From Methylobacterium sp. AMS5 (GTDB lineage: Bacteria; Pseudomonadota; Alphaproteobacteria; Rhizobiales; Beijerinckiaceae): 64,000 nucleotides of DNA. The stretch covers positions 4,965,501 through 5,029,500 of the forward strand of contig NZ_CP006992.1 in the NCBI RefSeq assembly GCF_001542815.1, read 5' to 3'. A model generated the notes under the pieces. That model was given only the letters and a program-made list of their open reading frames with translations, made no database searches and was not told the origin of the DNA. Positions 8,938 to 17,961 of the stretch are shown here, in pieces. A program made the position numbers and the translations under genes. The first letter of the stretch is position 1. Every line of letters starts with the position of its first letter.

Positions 8938-10739
8938 GCGGCGGCCTTGAGGGCGGGTTGTTCTTCGGCGGCGTCGCGCAGGGCCTCGGGGCCGGTGCGC
9001 GCGGTGAAGGCCTGGAAGCTCTCCTCCGGGCCAAGGCGGCGGGCGAGATAGGCGTTGAGCAGCGCCTCGACGCGCGAGGGCACGTCGTCGGCCTTCACCG
9101 CCTTCCAGATCTCGGTGCCGATCTTCGGGTTTTCGGCAAATCCGCCGCCGACCACGACGTCGTAACCCTCGACGGTGTCGCCCTCCTCCGAGACGACGAC
9201 CTTCGCGCCGATCAGGCCGATATCGCCGATGTAGTGCTGGGCGCAGGAATGGTGGCAGCCGGTGAGGTGCACGTTCACGGGCACGTCCAGCGCCGGCACG
9301 GTCCGCTCGACATGGTCGGCGATGATCATCGCGTGACCCTTGGTGTCGGCGGCGGCGAACTTGCAGCCGCGCGAGCCGGTGCAGGCGACGAGGCCGGAGC
9401 GGATGCCGGCGGCCTTCACCGTGAGCCCGAGCGCGAGCACCCGGGCCTCGACCTCGGCCACCTTCGCGTCCGGCACGCCGGAGAAGATGAAGTTCTGCCA
9501 GACCGTCATGCGGATCTGGCCGTCGCCGCATTCCGCGGCGATCTTCGCCAGCCCGCGCATCTCGTCGGTGGTCATCTTGCCGACGGGAAGCACCACGCCG
9601 ACCCAGTTCAGGCCGGGCTGGACCTGGGCATGAACGCCGACATGGCTGAAGCGGTCGGTCGTCCGGCGCGGCGCGACGTGGGCGGCGTCGACCCGGTCGA
9701 GCTTGCGCCCGAGCTTCTCCTCGACGGCGGCGATGTACTTGTCGAAGCCCCAGGCGTCGAGGACGTACTTCATCCGGGCCTTGTTGCGGTTGGTCCGGTC
9801 GCCGTTCTCGATGAAGACCCGGATGATCGCGTCGGCCACGAGGTTGCAGTCCTCGGGCCTGAGGACGATTCCGGTGTCGCGGGCCAGATCCCTGTGGCCC
9901 GAGATGCCGCCGAGCACGAGGCGCATCCAGACGCCCGGCGCGACCGCGGCGCCCTCCAGCACCTCGATCGCCTGGAAGCCGATGTCGTTCGTCTCTTCGA
10001 GCGCCGGCATCACGCCGCCGCCGTCGAAGGAGACGTTGAACTTGCGCGGCAGACCGTAGAGCGAGCGGTCGTTCAGAATCCAGTTGTGCCAGGACTTGGT
10101 GAGCGGACGGGTGTCCAGCAGTTCCTGCGCGTCGATGCCGGCGGCGGGCGAGCCGGTGACGTTGCGGATGTTGTCGGCGCCCGCGCCCTGCGCGGTCAGG
10201 CCGAGATCGATCAGCCCGTCGAGGAAGGGCTGGGCGTGCTCGGGCGCGATCTCGCGCACCTGCAGGCCCGCGCGGGTGGTGACGTGGCTGTAGGCGCCGC
10301 CATGGGCGTCGGCGAGGTCGGCGAGACCGGCGAACTGCCAGTGGTGCAGGATGCCGTTCGGAACCCGGATCCGGCACATGTAGGAGGTCTGGGTCGGCGC
10401 GACCCAGAACATGCCGTGGTAGCGCCAGCGGAAATTGTCCTCGGGCTTGGGCTGCTTGCCTGTGGCGGCCTCCGCCTTCAGGCGGTTATGGCCGTCGAAC
10501 GGGTTCTCGGCCCGTTTCCACTTCTCCTGGTCGCAGAGCTTGCCGCCCTCCTTCACGGTGCGGATCTGCGCCTTGATGTGGATCGCGTCCGGGCCCGTGG
10601 GCTCGGCGGGCGCGCTCGCCGGGGCTTGGCCCGCGGCGAGGCCGCCGGTCATCCGGGCCGCGGCGATGCCGGAGGCGAAGCCCTCCAGGTAGCGCTTCTG
10701 CTCGGCGTCGAATTCGTCTGCCATCGCTGCCTCATTCAC
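8934..10739 (-). CDS. nirA: NirA-type assimilatory nitrite reductase, siroheme/[4Fe-4S] hemoprotein
   Basis: The 601-residue protein has the two-repeat nitrite/sulfite reductase fold. The siroheme-[4Fe-4S] ligands are present as C-x5-C (CTGSRGC, about residues 453-459) and C-x3-C (CHHSC, about 495-499). The early AGLQVREIAPEH stretch fits ferredoxin-dependent NirA rather than NirB. It would reduce nitrite to ammonium in the cytosol. It overlaps both neighbours by ATGA, placing it inside one translationally coupled operon. A sulfite reductase role is the alternative, but the nitrate transporter upstream argues for nitrite. Confidence 0.9.
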   Translation of the reverse strand: MNEAAMADEFDAEQKRYLEGFASGIAAARMTGGLAAGQAPASAPAEPTGPDAIHIKAQIRTVKEGGKLCDQEKWKRAENPFDGHNRLKAEAATGKQPKPEDNFRWRYHGMFWVAPTQTSYMCRIRVPNGILHHWQFAGLADLADAHGGAYSHVTTRAGLQVREIAPEHAQPFLDGLIDLGLTAQGAGADNIRNVTGSPAAGIDAQELLDTRPLTKSWHNWILNDRSLYGLPRKFNVSFDGGGVMPALEETNDIGFQAIEVLEGAAVAPGVWMRLVLGGISGHRDLARDTGIVLRPEDCNLVADAIIRVFIENGDRTNRNKARMKYVLDAWGFDKYIAAVEEKLGRKLDRVDAAHVAPRRTTDRFSHVGVHAQVQPGLNWVGVVLPVGKMTTDEMRGLAKIAAECGDGQIRMTVWQNFIFSGVPDAKVAEVEARVLALGLTVKAAGIRSGLVACTGSRGCKFAAADTKGHAMIIADHVERTVPALDVPVNVHLTGCHHSCAQHYIGDIGLIGAKVVVSEEGDTVEGYDVVVGGGFAENPKIGTEIWKAVKADDVPSRVEALLNAYLARRLGPEESFQAFTARTGPEALRDAAEEQPALKAAA

Positions 10740-11956
10740 GCTGCGAGGGTTTTCGGGGCCGGGCCGAACATCAGGTCGTCCCGGTCGTCAGGAGAGAGCG
10801 GCGCGCCGGAGCGGATCAGCTCCTTGCAGCGCGCCTGCTCGGCGATATCGCCGACAAACACCGCCCCCGCGAGGCGGCCGTCGGCAATGATCAGCTTGCG
10901 GTAGAGGCCGGCGGCGGCATCGTGCATCACGACCGCCTCGGCGCCCTCGGGCGTATCGACCACGCCGGCGGAGAAGACCGGCAGGCCCGACACCTTCAGG
11001 CTCGTGGCAAGGGACGTGCCGGGATAGGCCGCCGCCTCGCCGAGAAGCGCCCGCGACAGCACTTCAGCCTGCTCGTAGGCGGGCTCGACGAGGCCGTACA
11101 CGACGCCCCTGTGCTCGGCGCATTCGCCGAGCGCATGAATCGCCGGATCGGAGGTGGTCATCCGGTCGTCGACCGTGATGCCGCGCCCGCAGGTCAGCCC
11201 GCAGGACTGCGCCAGGGCCGTCGAGGCGCGGATGCCGACCGACATCACCACGAGGTCGGCCGCGATCACGCTGCCGTCCTTCATCCGCAGGCGTTCGACG
11301 CGTCCGTCGCCCTCGATCGCGGCGGTGTCGGCGGACAGCATCACCTTGACGCCGCGCGCCTCCATCGCCGTGCGCACGAGGCGGGCGGCGGCGTGGTCGA
11401 GCTGGCGCTCCATCACCCGGTCCATGACGTGGATCAGCGTGGTGTCGACCCCGAGCCGGGCGAGCCCGACCGCGGCCTCCAGGCCCAGAAGCCCGCCGCC
11501 GATCACCACCGCCCTGGCATGCTCGACGGCGGCTTTGCGGATCGCCGCCACGTCGGCGAAGTCGCGGAAGGTGAGGACGCCGGGCAGGTCGATGCCGGGC
11601 AGCGGCAGCCGGATCGGCAGCGAGCCCACCGCCAGCACCAGCCGGTCGTAGGGCAGCACATGGGCGGAGCCGACCAGCGCGATGCGGTTCGCCCGGTCGA
11701 TCTCGGTGACCGGTGCGCCGGTGACGAGGCGGATGCCGTGCTCCTCATACCAAGAAAGAGGACGGAAGCCGCAGGCCGCCTCGTCCACCTCGCCGCCGAG
11801 CAGCGAGGAGAGCAGCACCCGGTTATAGGCCGCCACCGGCTCGGCGCCGACCACCGTCACGTCGTAGCGGCCCGGCGCGCGCTCCGTCAGCCGCTCGAGG
11901 AAGCGGAGCGAGGCCATGCCGTTGCCGACGACGACGAGTCTGTCCCTCACGCTCAT
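10736..11956 (-). CDS. FAD-dependent NAD(P)H oxidoreductase, like the N-terminal half of NirB
   Basis: The 406-residue protein is a pyridine nucleotide-disulfide-type flavoprotein: FAD site VVVGNGMAS at the start, the NAD site VVIGGGLLGLEAA near residue 145, and LGECAEHRG in the second FAD motif. It matches the N-terminal oxidoreductase half of NirB/NasD, without the siroheme half. The ATG at 11956 has an AAGGGGG sequence about 10 bases upstream and is preferred over a GTG at 11977. The stop overlaps nirA by ATGA. I infer an electron-supply role for nitrate or nitrite reduction. Confidence 0.85.
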   Translation of the reverse strand: MSVRDRLVVVGNGMASLRFLERLTERAPGRYDVTVVGAEPVAAYNRVLLSSLLGGEVDEAACGFRPLSWYEEHGIRLVTGAPVTEIDRANRIALVGSAHVLPYDRLVLAVGSLPIRLPLPGIDLPGVLTFRDFADVAAIRKAAVEHARAVVIGGGLLGLEAAVGLARLGVDTTLIHVMDRVMERQLDHAAARLVRTAMEARGVKVMLSADTAAIEGDGRVERLRMKDGSVIAADLVVMSVGIRASTALAQSCGLTCGRGITVDDRMTTSDPAIHALGECAEHRGVVYGLVEPAYEQAEVLSRALLGEAAAYPGTSLATSLKVSGLPVFSAGVVDTPEGAEAVVMHDAAAGLYRKLIIADGRLAGAVFVGDIAEQARCKELIRSGAPLSPDDRDDLMFGPAPKTLAA

Positions 11957-11981
11957 CAACCCGTGATCCCCCTTCACGAAA

Positions 11982-12776
<795 letters not shown>

Positions 12777-12788
12777 GTTCCTAGTCCC

Positions 12789-13652
12789 TCACGCTGCGCT
12801 GGTGCCGCGGGTCACGAGCACGCCGAGCCCGGCGACCATCCGGTCGAGGACGAAGCCGATGAGCCCGACATAGACGAGGGCGACGATGATCTCGGAGATG
12901 TGCGACGAGTTCCACGCATCCCAGATGAAGAAGCCGATCCCGACGCCGCCGATCAGCATCTCGGCCGCGACGATGGCGAGCCAGGACAGGCCGACGCCGA
13001 TGCGAAGACCGGTGAAGATGTAGGGGGCCGCCGAGGGCAGCATGATCTTCACGAAGAACTCGATCGGGTTCAGCCGGATGACCGCGGCGACGTTGCGGTA
13101 GTCCTGCGGAATGTTGCGGATGCCGACCGCCGTGTTGATGATGATCGGCCAGATCGAGGTGATGAAGATCACGAAGATCGCGCTCGGCTGGCCGTCGCGG
13201 AAGGCGGCGAGCGAGAGCGGGAGCCAGGCCAGCGGCGGAATCGTGCGCAGGATCTGGAAGATCGGGTCGAGCCCACGCATCGCCCAGTCGGACTGGCCGA
13301 CCAGCGTGCCGAGCATCACGCCCGCCACCACCGCCAGCGAGAAGCCGAGGGCCACGCGCTTCAGGCTCGCGGCGATATGCCAGAACAGGCCCTTGTCGGT
13401 GCCGCCGTTGTCGTAGAACGGATCGACGATGATGTCCCAAGCCTCCGTCACCACCCGCGAGGGCGGCGGCAGGCCGGCGGTGGGAGAGGAGCACAGCACC
13501 TCCCACAGGAGCAGGAAGCCCGCCAGGACGACGAGCGGCGGCAGGACGCGGGCGGCGACGCCGCGCAGGCCCGCCAGGGTGATGAAGGGCCCGCGCGCCT
13601 TGACCGCGGCGCGGTCGCGGGCGGCGGTGCCGAGGGTTGCTCCAGTGGCCAT
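12789..13652 (-). CDS. nrtB: nitrate ABC transporter permease NrtB
   Basis: The 287-residue inner-membrane protein has about six transmembrane segments and the BPD_transp_1 coupling loop, here the EAA-like region around RLNPIEFFVKIMLPSAAPYI. The motifs TIPPLAWLPLSL and FITSIWPIIINTAVG are characteristic of NrtB/CmpB permeases. Its ATG shares one base with the nrtA stop (TGATG), so translation is coupled. A longer open frame upstream lies inside nrtA and was rejected. Confidence 0.92.
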   Translation of the reverse strand: MATGATLGTAARDRAAVKARGPFITLAGLRGVAARVLPPLVVLAGFLLLWEVLCSSPTAGLPPPSRVVTEAWDIIVDPFYDNGGTDKGLFWHIAASLKRVALGFSLAVVAGVMLGTLVGQSDWAMRGLDPIFQILRTIPPLAWLPLSLAAFRDGQPSAIFVIFITSIWPIIINTAVGIRNIPQDYRNVAAVIRLNPIEFFVKIMLPSAAPYIFTGLRIGVGLSWLAIVAAEMLIGGVGIGFFIWDAWNSSHISEIIVALVYVGLIGFVLDRMVAGLGVLVTRGTSAA

Positions 13653-14947
13653 CACGCGACCTTCTTGATCTCGAGGCTGTTGAGATACGCGGCGGGATTC
13701 TCGGGGTCGAAGACCTTGCCGTCGAAGAAGGTCTCCTTGCCCCGCGAGGTCGAGGCCGGGATCGCGATGCCGCCGAGCGCCTTGGCCGCGTCCTTCCACA
13801 GATCCTCGCGGTTCACCTTGGCGATGAGCGCCTTGGTGTCGGTGCCCCCCTCGAACTTGCCCCAGCGGATGTCCTCGGTGAGGAACCAGAGGTCATGGCT
13901 GTGGTAGGGATAGCCGGCGGCGCCGTTGTCCCAGTACTTCATCATCACCGGGCTCTTCTCGACGACGCGGCCGTTGCCGTAGTCGAACTTGCCCTTCATC
14001 CGGTCGATCACGTCGGCGACCGGCACGTTGATCCACTGGCGCTTGGCGACGATGGCGGCGAGTTCGTCCCAGTTCTCGGGCCGGTCGCACCACGCCTGGG
14101 CCTCCATCACCGCCATCATGAGCGCCTTGGCGGCGTTGGGATTCTTGTCGACCCAGGCGGCGCGGACCGCGAGCGATTTCTCGGGGTGGTCCTTCCACAA
14201 TTCGCCGGTGGTGAGCGCGGTGTAGCCGATGCCCTGGCTGATGAGCTGCTTGTGCCAGGGCTCGCAGACGCAGAACACGTCCATCGTGCCGACCTTCATG
14301 TTCGCCACCATCTGCGGCGGCGGCACGACGATGGTCTCGATGTCCTTGTCGGGGTCGATGCCGCCGGCCGCGAGCCAGTAGCGGATCCACAGGTCGTGGG
14401 TGCCGCCGGGGAAGGTCATCGCCGCCTTCACGGCCTTTCCGGAGGCTTTCTTCTTGTCGATCGCGGCTTTGAAGACCTTCGGGTCGAGGCCGATCTTGTC
14501 GTCGGCGTATTCCTTGCCGACCGAGATGCACTGGCCGTTCAGGTTGAGCCGGCCGAGGATGTACATCGGCACCGGCACGTTGTTCTGCGTCACCCGGCCG
14601 GCCGAGATCAGGTACGGCATCGGCGTCAGGATGTGGGCGCCGTCGATGCCGTTGCCCTCGGAGCCGAGCACGAGGTTGTCGCGGGTCGTGCCCCAGCTCG
14701 CCTGCTTGAGCACCTCGGTCTCGGGCAGGCCGTACTTGGCGAAGATGCCCTTCTCCTTGGCCACGAAGAGCGGCGCCGCATCGGTCAGGGCGATGAAGCC
14801 GAGCTTGACCCCCTTCACCTCAGGCCCCGCGCCCTGCGCGAAGGCACCGGCCGGCAAGGCGGCGCGGGCGGCACCCGCGAGGGCGAGGGCAGCCGCCGCC
14901 CCCTTGAGGACGCCGCGGCGGGTCGTGTTGCCGTGATCGATGCTCAT
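13652..14947 (-). CDS. nrtA: nitrate ABC transporter substrate-binding protein NrtA, Tat-exported
   Basis: The 431-residue protein begins with a twin-arginine signal (TTRRGVLKGAAAALALAG) and continues as a CmpA/NrtA-type binding protein with KLGFIALTDAAPLFVAKEKG and VPVPMYILGRLNLNGQCISV. It captures nitrate in the periplasm and delivers it to NrtB-NrtD. I chose the ATG at 14947 because the Tat motif follows directly and a GGAG/GAAGAG purine run precedes it; the frame is open to 15184, but that stretch is the regulatory leader. It is the first gene of the nrt-nir operon. Confidence 0.92.
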   Translation of the reverse strand: MSIDHGNTTRRGVLKGAAAALALAGAARAALPAGAFAQGAGPEVKGVKLGFIALTDAAPLFVAKEKGIFAKYGLPETEVLKQASWGTTRDNLVLGSEGNGIDGAHILTPMPYLISAGRVTQNNVPVPMYILGRLNLNGQCISVGKEYADDKIGLDPKVFKAAIDKKKASGKAVKAAMTFPGGTHDLWIRYWLAAGGIDPDKDIETIVVPPPQMVANMKVGTMDVFCVCEPWHKQLISQGIGYTALTTGELWKDHPEKSLAVRAAWVDKNPNAAKALMMAVMEAQAWCDRPENWDELAAIVAKRQWINVPVADVIDRMKGKFDYGNGRVVEKSPVMMKYWDNGAAGYPYHSHDLWFLTEDIRWGKFEGGTDTKALIAKVNREDLWKDAAKALGGIAIPASTSRGKETFFDGKVFDPENPAAYLNSLEIKKVA

Positions 14948-14983
14948 CCGCTCTTCGCTCCGGTGCGCTGTCTGCACATGGAA

Positions 14984-15091
14984 AAGGCCGCCGTCCGGGA
15001 TCGCCAGCGCGATCGACATGCGTCGCGTGCGGGCAGTCCGGATCAGCGGCCTTGCTGACGTTGGGGGCGCGTCGTCGTTGGCGGGCCCGTA
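14984..15091 (-). promoter_or_regulatory. nrtA leader RNA with an ANTAR-type hexaloop hairpin and competing terminator-like pairing
   Basis: On the minus strand a hairpin TCAGC-AAGGCC-GCTGA (15058-15043) has a six-base loop with A at position 1 and G at position 4, the signature of ANTAR RNA targets. The sequence AAGGCCGC from this loop and stem (15053-15046) is perfectly complementary to GCGGCCTT at 14991-14984, which is followed by more T residues. The two pairings exclude each other. A second hairpin (GATCGC-GCTG-GCGATC, 15014-14999) lies between. NasT, encoded just upstream, is an ANTAR protein. The antitermination model is inferred. Confidence 0.6.
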
Positions 15092-15101
15092 CGACCACCC
15101 C

Positions 15102-15118
15102 TGCAGGAGCCGTGCCAA
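15102..15118 (-). promoter_or_regulatory. sigma-54 (-24/-12) promoter upstream of nrtA
   Basis: Read on the minus strand the sequence is TTGGCACGGCTCCTGCA. Compared with the sigma-54 consensus YTGGCACGrNNNTTGCW it has one mismatch, and the essential GG and GC doublets are exactly 10 bases apart. Transcription would start near 15091 and give a leader of about 140 bases before nrtA. Sigma-54 control through NtrC is usual for nitrate assimilation. Confidence 0.75.
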
Positions 15119-15278
15119 TTGCGCGGAAGGGCGTGCCGCTTCTCGCGGACCTCTGGCATCACGGGTTTGCCGCGCTGCCCGCACTCAGCGGCGCCATGAT
15201 TTCATGCACTGCACAAGAATGAGGCTGACGGTGCTGCGCGACGCAGCCCGAGCCGGTCATCGGCGGCTGAAAATGCGA

Positions 15279-16295
15279 TCAGCCGCCGATGGCCGCGGCG
15301 AAGATGTCGGGCCGGTAGAGCGCCGCCGCCCGGTCCGCGGCATCGTCGCCGGCGGCCACCTGCCCGCAGGCGGCCATCTGCGCCACCAGCCACCGGGCAT
15401 GCTCCGGGTCCGGCCGGTGGGTCGCCGCGTCGAGGCGCAGATAGTCCGGGTTCGCCCGCTCGGTTCCGTCCCGATCCACGATCAGCGCGCCACGGAGTGT
15501 GCGCGCGACGAGCGCGGCATCCGCGTCGAGTCCTGCCCGTTCGGCGAGCAGGCGGCTCAGAGCCTCGCGGTTCTCGGGGGCGGCGCACCACAGCCCGGCC
15601 CGGTGGACGGCCCTGACCAGGGGGGCCGTGAATTCGGCCCCCTCCGCCGGCAGCGCCAGGACCTTCTCCGGGCAGTCGGGCGCGATCTCGCAGCCGAGTG
15701 CCGCGATCCGGCCGAGGCCCGCGGCGACCGCGACGCTGTTCCAGGGAGCGCCGACGCAGAAGCCGTCGATGCGCCCGTGCCGCAGTGCATCCACCGTCTC
15801 CGGCGGCGGCACCACGACCAGCTGCACCGTCGCGTCGAGGTCGAGCCCGCTCAAGCCCGCGAACAGGCGGAGCTGGTAGGAATGGCTGGAGAAGGGATGC
15901 ACGGTGCCGATGACGAGCGGACGCCCCTCCCCGGCCCGCGCGCGGGCGACCCTTGAGAAAGCCGCGGCCACGTCACCGAGCCCGTCGCTCTCCGGCGCCA
16001 TCGCCGCCCAGAGCGCGTTCGAGACGGCCACGGCGTTGCCGTTGAGGCCGAGCGCCATCGGCACGCTCAAATGGGCCTGCGGCCCCGAGAGGCCGAGCGC
16101 GCTGGCGATGGCGAGCGGCCCGAGCATGTGCGCGGCGTCGAGATGGCCCAGCGCCAGCCGGTCGCGCAGAGTCGCCCAGGAGGGCTCGCGCGCGAGTTCG
16201 ATCTCAAGCCCCTCGGCCTGCGCGAAGCCCAGTTCCGCCGCCGCGATCACGGGGGCGGCGTCGGTGAGGGGGACGTATCCGAGTCTGATCCTCAT
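15279..16295 (-). CDS. nasS: NasS-like nitrate sensor (NrtA/CmpA-type binding protein without signal peptide)
   Basis: The 338-residue protein resembles NrtA in fold (GYVPLTDAAPVIAAAELGFA at the start, FCVGAPWNSVAV near residue 195) but has no signal peptide, so it stays in the cytosol. Known NasS proteins bind nitrate and hold the antiterminator NasT inactive until nitrate is present. The start overlaps the nasT stop by ATGA, as expected for partners made in fixed ratio. It lies directly upstream of the nrtA leader. Confidence 0.88.
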   Translation of the reverse strand: MRIRLGYVPLTDAAPVIAAAELGFAQAEGLEIELAREPSWATLRDRLALGHLDAAHMLGPLAIASALGLSGPQAHLSVPMALGLNGNAVAVSNALWAAMAPESDGLGDVAAAFSRVARARAGEGRPLVIGTVHPFSSHSYQLRLFAGLSGLDLDATVQLVVVPPPETVDALRHGRIDGFCVGAPWNSVAVAAGLGRIAALGCEIAPDCPEKVLALPAEGAEFTAPLVRAVHRAGLWCAAPENREALSRLLAERAGLDADAALVARTLRGALIVDRDGTERANPDYLRLDAATHRPDPEHARWLVAQMAACGQVAAGDDAADRAAALYRPDIFAAAIGG

Positions 16296-16879
16296 CCGAG
16301 CAGATCCGCCGCGGTGACGATGGCGCGGGCGATGTCGACGATCTTGCGCTTCTCGTTCATCGCCTGCCGCCGCAAGAGCTTGTACGCCTCGTCCTCGCTC
16401 ATGCCCTTGCGCGTCATCAGGATGCCCTTGGCGCGCTCGATCAGCTTGCGGTCGGCGAGTTCCGAGCGGGCTTCGTCGAGTTCGCGCTGGAGCCGGGCAA
16501 AGGCATTGAAACGCAGGATCGCGATGTCGAGGATCGGCCGGATCCGTTCCGAGCGCAGCCCGTCCACCACATAGGCCGAGATGCCCGCATCGACGGCCGC
16601 CTGCATCATGGTCTGGTCCGAGCGGTCCACGAACATCGCCACCGGCCGCTCGGCCTGCCGGGACAGGCCCGACATCTGCTCCAGCACGTCCCGGCTCGGG
16701 CTTTCCAGATGGACCACGATCACGTCGGGCTTCAGGCTCGCCACCCGCGCCTGGAGGTCCGGACCGTCCGCAAGCACGACGACGTTGCCGACGCCGGAGG
16801 CGCGAAGGCCCTCCTCCAGGATCGCTGCGCGGGCGCGGCTCGGATCGATCACGGCGACGGTGAGGCTGGTCTCGGTCAT
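16292..16879 (-). CDS. nasT: NasT-like response regulator with ANTAR RNA-binding domain
   Basis: The 195-residue protein has an N-terminal receiver-like domain (VAVIDPSRARAAILEEGL, PDVIVVHLESPSRD) and a C-terminal ANTAR domain (residues about 130-190: RKLIERAKGILMTRKGMSEDEAYKLLRRQAM). NasT binds the leader of nitrate genes and prevents termination. The ATG at 16879 fits the family start; the open frame extends further upstream but that part is not protein-like. It is the first gene of nasT-nasS. Confidence 0.9.
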   Translation of the reverse strand: MTETSLTVAVIDPSRARAAILEEGLRASGVGNVVVLADGPDLQARVASLKPDVIVVHLESPSRDVLEQMSGLSRQAERPVAMFVDRSDQTMMQAAVDAGISAYVVDGLRSERIRPILDIAILRFNAFARLQRELDEARSELADRKLIERAKGILMTRKGMSEDEAYKLLRRQAMNEKRKIVDIARAIVTAADLLG

Positions 16880-17115
16880 CGAGGGCCGGAGTGGTTCGAT
16901 CCGTTCGAGGAAGGCATCGGTGAGGAAGGCGGTCGGTCTTGAATGAGGCGCGTGCGGAAGCGCCTGCCGTGAAAGGGGCGGACGCATCGCAGGCAAGCCG
17001 TATGCCCGCCCGATCGATAACGACGGTTACAAACCGACATCTCCCGGCCCCGGTTCTGCCGCAAACCGGGGCGCACACTCAAGCCGCTTGCGAATCTATC
17101 AGGAGGGGCCGGTTC

Positions 17116-17742
17116 ATGCGCGTCGTCGATCCGCTGCGAAAGCCGGACGTGTCCGCGACCCCGCGCGCCGTGCTTCCCCCCTTGCTGCCGACCCTCGGCC
17201 TCGCCGTGGCCGCCGCCCTGCTGTCGCTCGTCTGCCGCGAGCCGGCCCAGGGACCGACGATGCCGCCGGTCGAATCGGTGCGGGCCGTGCCGGCCATGGC
17301 TGCGGCCCCCGGCTTCACCGTGTTCGATCCGGGCAAGGCCCTGCTCGCCGATGTCGAGGCGGGGCCGGCCAGCGAGGCCTTCGCCCGCCTCGTGCCCCTC
17401 GTCGCGGCAAGAGAGGCCGCGCCGCCGCAGGCCCGCCCCCCGCGCCTCGCCACCCGAACCGAGCGCCGGCGCGCCACCGCGAGCCGGATGGCGACGACGC
17501 AGCCCGCGAGCCCGGCGAAAGCCGCGTCCGAGCCGGTCGTCTCGGCACCCGCCGCCGTGGCGCGTGCGGAAGAATTGGCGCGCGCGGAGGAAGAGGGCGG
17601 CCGCTTCCTGCCCGCAGGCGCCCTCCCCTTCGCCGCCGTCGACGCGGTCTGGGATGCGGCCCGCACGGCCGGCTCCGGCGCGGCGACCGGCGTCACGAGC
17701 TTGAGCAGCTCGGTCGTCAGCCTCGTCTCGGAGCTGCGCTGA
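17116..17742 (+). CDS. membrane-anchored or exported protein of unknown function
   Basis: The 208-residue product has a basic N-terminus and a hydrophobic stretch at about residues 20-40 (PPLLPTLGLAVAAALLSLVC), which could be an uncleaved anchor or signal. The rest is rich in alanine, proline and arginine. I chose the ATG at 17116 because a strong AGGAGG lies 9 bases upstream; the open frame begins earlier at 16939. It lies between nasT (divergent) and the GH15 gene and has no recognised family. Confidence 0.6.
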   Translation: MRVVDPLRKPDVSATPRAVLPPLLPTLGLAVAAALLSLVCREPAQGPTMPPVESVRAVPAMAAAPGFTVFDPGKALLADVEAGPASEAFARLVPLVAAREAAPPQARPPRLATRTERRRATASRMATTQPASPAKAASEPVVSAPAAVARAEELARAEEEGGRFLPAGALPFAAVDAVWDAARTAGSGAATGVTSLSSSVVSLVSELR

Positions 17743-17961
17743 AACGGAGCGCGCCGCGCCGCGAAGCGGGGTCTTCACAATCATTAGCTCTGAAACCTTG
17801 CGAAGCGCGGCCGCTGCGCCACTTCGCGCGGGGCGGAACCGCGACCCCGTCCACCGCGTCGCCGACGCGGCGGCTTGTTCGCGCGTGATGCTCTGCGAGT
17901 GAGGCCGAAGCCCGCGTTTCCCCCGCGTCGTTCGGCTCAGGGTGCGACGACGGAGGCCGGG

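Noticed and set aside
7330..10377. 1015-codon frame suggesting a fusion of NirA and the CysJ-like reductase
   Set aside because: The first 480 codons are an out-of-frame reading of nirA. The true reductase starts at 8937 with an ATGA overlap.
14948..15184. N-terminal extension of NrtA
   Set aside because: The frame is open, but the stretch contains the sigma-54 promoter and leader hairpins, and the Tat signal starts at 14947.
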